The notes beneath the pieces were generated by a model that worked only from the letters and a program-made list of their open reading frames with translations, was not told where the DNA came from and made no database searches. This document shows positions 63,277-64,000 of a stretch of DNA of 64,000 bases, one piece after another (within the stretch, counting starts at the first letter, position 1; each line of letters begins with the position of its first letter). The position numbers were made by a program, and so were the translations under genes. Origin of the DNA: Lates calcarifer (Eukaryota > Chordata > Actinopteri > Centropomidae); assembly GCF_001640805.2 (NCBI RefSeq), contig NC_066845.1, positions 23,128,307 through 23,192,306 on the forward strand, read 5' to 3'.

Positions 63277-64000
63277 TCAGGATAGCGTTTTACTTTCAAC
63301 TAGCCCAGCAGACTGTGGGTGATATGGACAGTGTAGTCTTTGTTTAATTCCCGGAGCTTTGCAGAGTTCAGTCATTATTTGTCTAGTGAAATGACTACCT
63401 CTGTCAGAACCGATCCTTTGTGGAATGTGTGCTAGCCATGGGTACAGAGAAGTGGGTGCAACAATGCGGCCGTCATTGTGGACACACAGATTATTTACAT
63501 ATTTCCAACCATGGGAGAGCCACACATCATCAGATTCTTGCAAAAGAATTACATCATTAAAAGAAGCAAGGAATGAAGGACAGAGCTTTACATGGACAGG
63601 AATACCAATTTTGGCAGCTGTTTTGGCTGCATGGACAGCCAAAGCATTGCCTTGTGAAATAGGGTCATTGGATTTTGGTGTGGGCTGAGCAGTGAGTGTT
63701 AGCACATATTTTGCCTCTCTGGTCTCAGTCACATGTCTGTGTGCCTCTCTGGTGATCAGGGTGAGAGAATCATGACCATGGACCATGACTGTGAGTGGAG
63801 AGCCTAGGACAATATCAACAGATTTGTTAATTGCAAGTGCAGCGGCTGTTATGGCTTTCAGACAAAGTGGAAGTCCTCTCTCTACTGAATCTAGCCTAGA
63901 AGAAATATAAGCAACGGGTCTGTAAGAGGAGTTGTGGCGCTGGGTGAGGACTGATTGTGCAAACCCACTTTTCTCGGGTAAAAAAGTATAAAGGACTGGT
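63277..64000 (-). pseudogene. Endogenous retrovirus pol relic (RNase H to integrase), runs off the right edge
   Basis: The minus-strand frame is open from the window edge to 63277 (the 169-codon ATG frame plus 71 codons upstream). It shows the thumb/RNase H junction (SVLTQRHNSSYRPVAYISSR), an RNase H end (GNALAVHAAKTAA), the integrase N-terminal border, and the integrase core segment with the second catalytic Asp (SDRG) and the Glu (GLVE) spaced as in DD35E enzymes. The zinc-finger (HHCC) and the first catalytic Asp are missing: sequence passes directly from a PWLAHI-like stretch to the SDRG segment. After GLVE the frame shifts and hits a stop. It is inactive. The type is class I (gamma/epsilon-like), common in fish. 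Confidence 0.8.

Noticed and set aside
1..64000. CRISPR arrays, bacterial operons, rRNA and tRNA genes
   Set aside because: No regularly spaced repeats of that type and no cloverleaf or rRNA signature recognised; the sequence is clearly vertebrate.

Overview
The window is vertebrate nuclear DNA, most likely from a ray-finned (teleost) fish. Long introns with GT/AG boundaries, CA/TG microsatellites, and many decayed transposons of teleost type (L2/Rex-like LINEs, DIRS, Tc1/mariner, hAT-like MITEs, an endogenous retrovirus) support this. There are no bacterial-style operons, CRISPR arrays or tRNA/rRNA genes that I can see. Nearly all open frames longer than 60 codons are chance frames, low-complexity frames or remnants of transposon genes.

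The one host gene I can support is tjp2, encoding the tight-junction scaffold ZO-2, on the + strand from about 28.08 kb to at least 60.87 kb. I could place 19 coding exons whose phases all join without a break (941 codons): PDZ1 (exons 1-4), an Arg/Ser-rich linker (exon 4), PDZ2 (exons 4-6), an acidic/Ser-rich linker (exons 6-9), PDZ3 (exons 10-11), SH3 (exon 12), the SH3-GK hinge (exon 13), a nucleotide-binding-dead guanylate kinase domain (exons 14-17), an acidic region (exon 18) and the start of the basic/proline tail (exon 19). A short candidate terminal exon at 61265-61327 would end the protein at 961 residues, well short of mammalian ZO-2 (about 1190). Otherwise the tail lies beyond the right edge. 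Whether this is tjp2a or tjp2b cannot be decided from the window.

Region by region: 1-28 kb is upstream or 5' intronic DNA with transposon debris and no convincing exon. It holds a family of fold-back elements with TA target sites (three copies in the first 11 kb), a Tc1 transposase relic, an R2-like LINE relic, an L2-type LINE with its reverse transcriptase core deleted, a DIRS-type tyrosine-recombinase retrotransposon with inverted terminal repeats, and a GC/CpG-richer stretch at 23.26-23.96 kb that could be an alternative first exon or promoter. 28-61 kb is the tjp2 gene, whose introns carry LINE fragments, several MITEs, a 31-bp minisatellite split by a LINE insertion, and microsatellites placed very near splice sites. 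61.4-64 kb holds a teleost dispersed repeat and, from 62.9 kb to the right edge on the minus strand, a heavily deleted endogenous retrovirus in which the end of integrase runs directly into an Env-tail-like frame.

I do not see an undescribed biological system here. The most useful leads are the TG-repeat tracts sitting at three tjp2 splice acceptors, the unresolved 5' and 3' ends of tjp2, and the rearranged retroelements.
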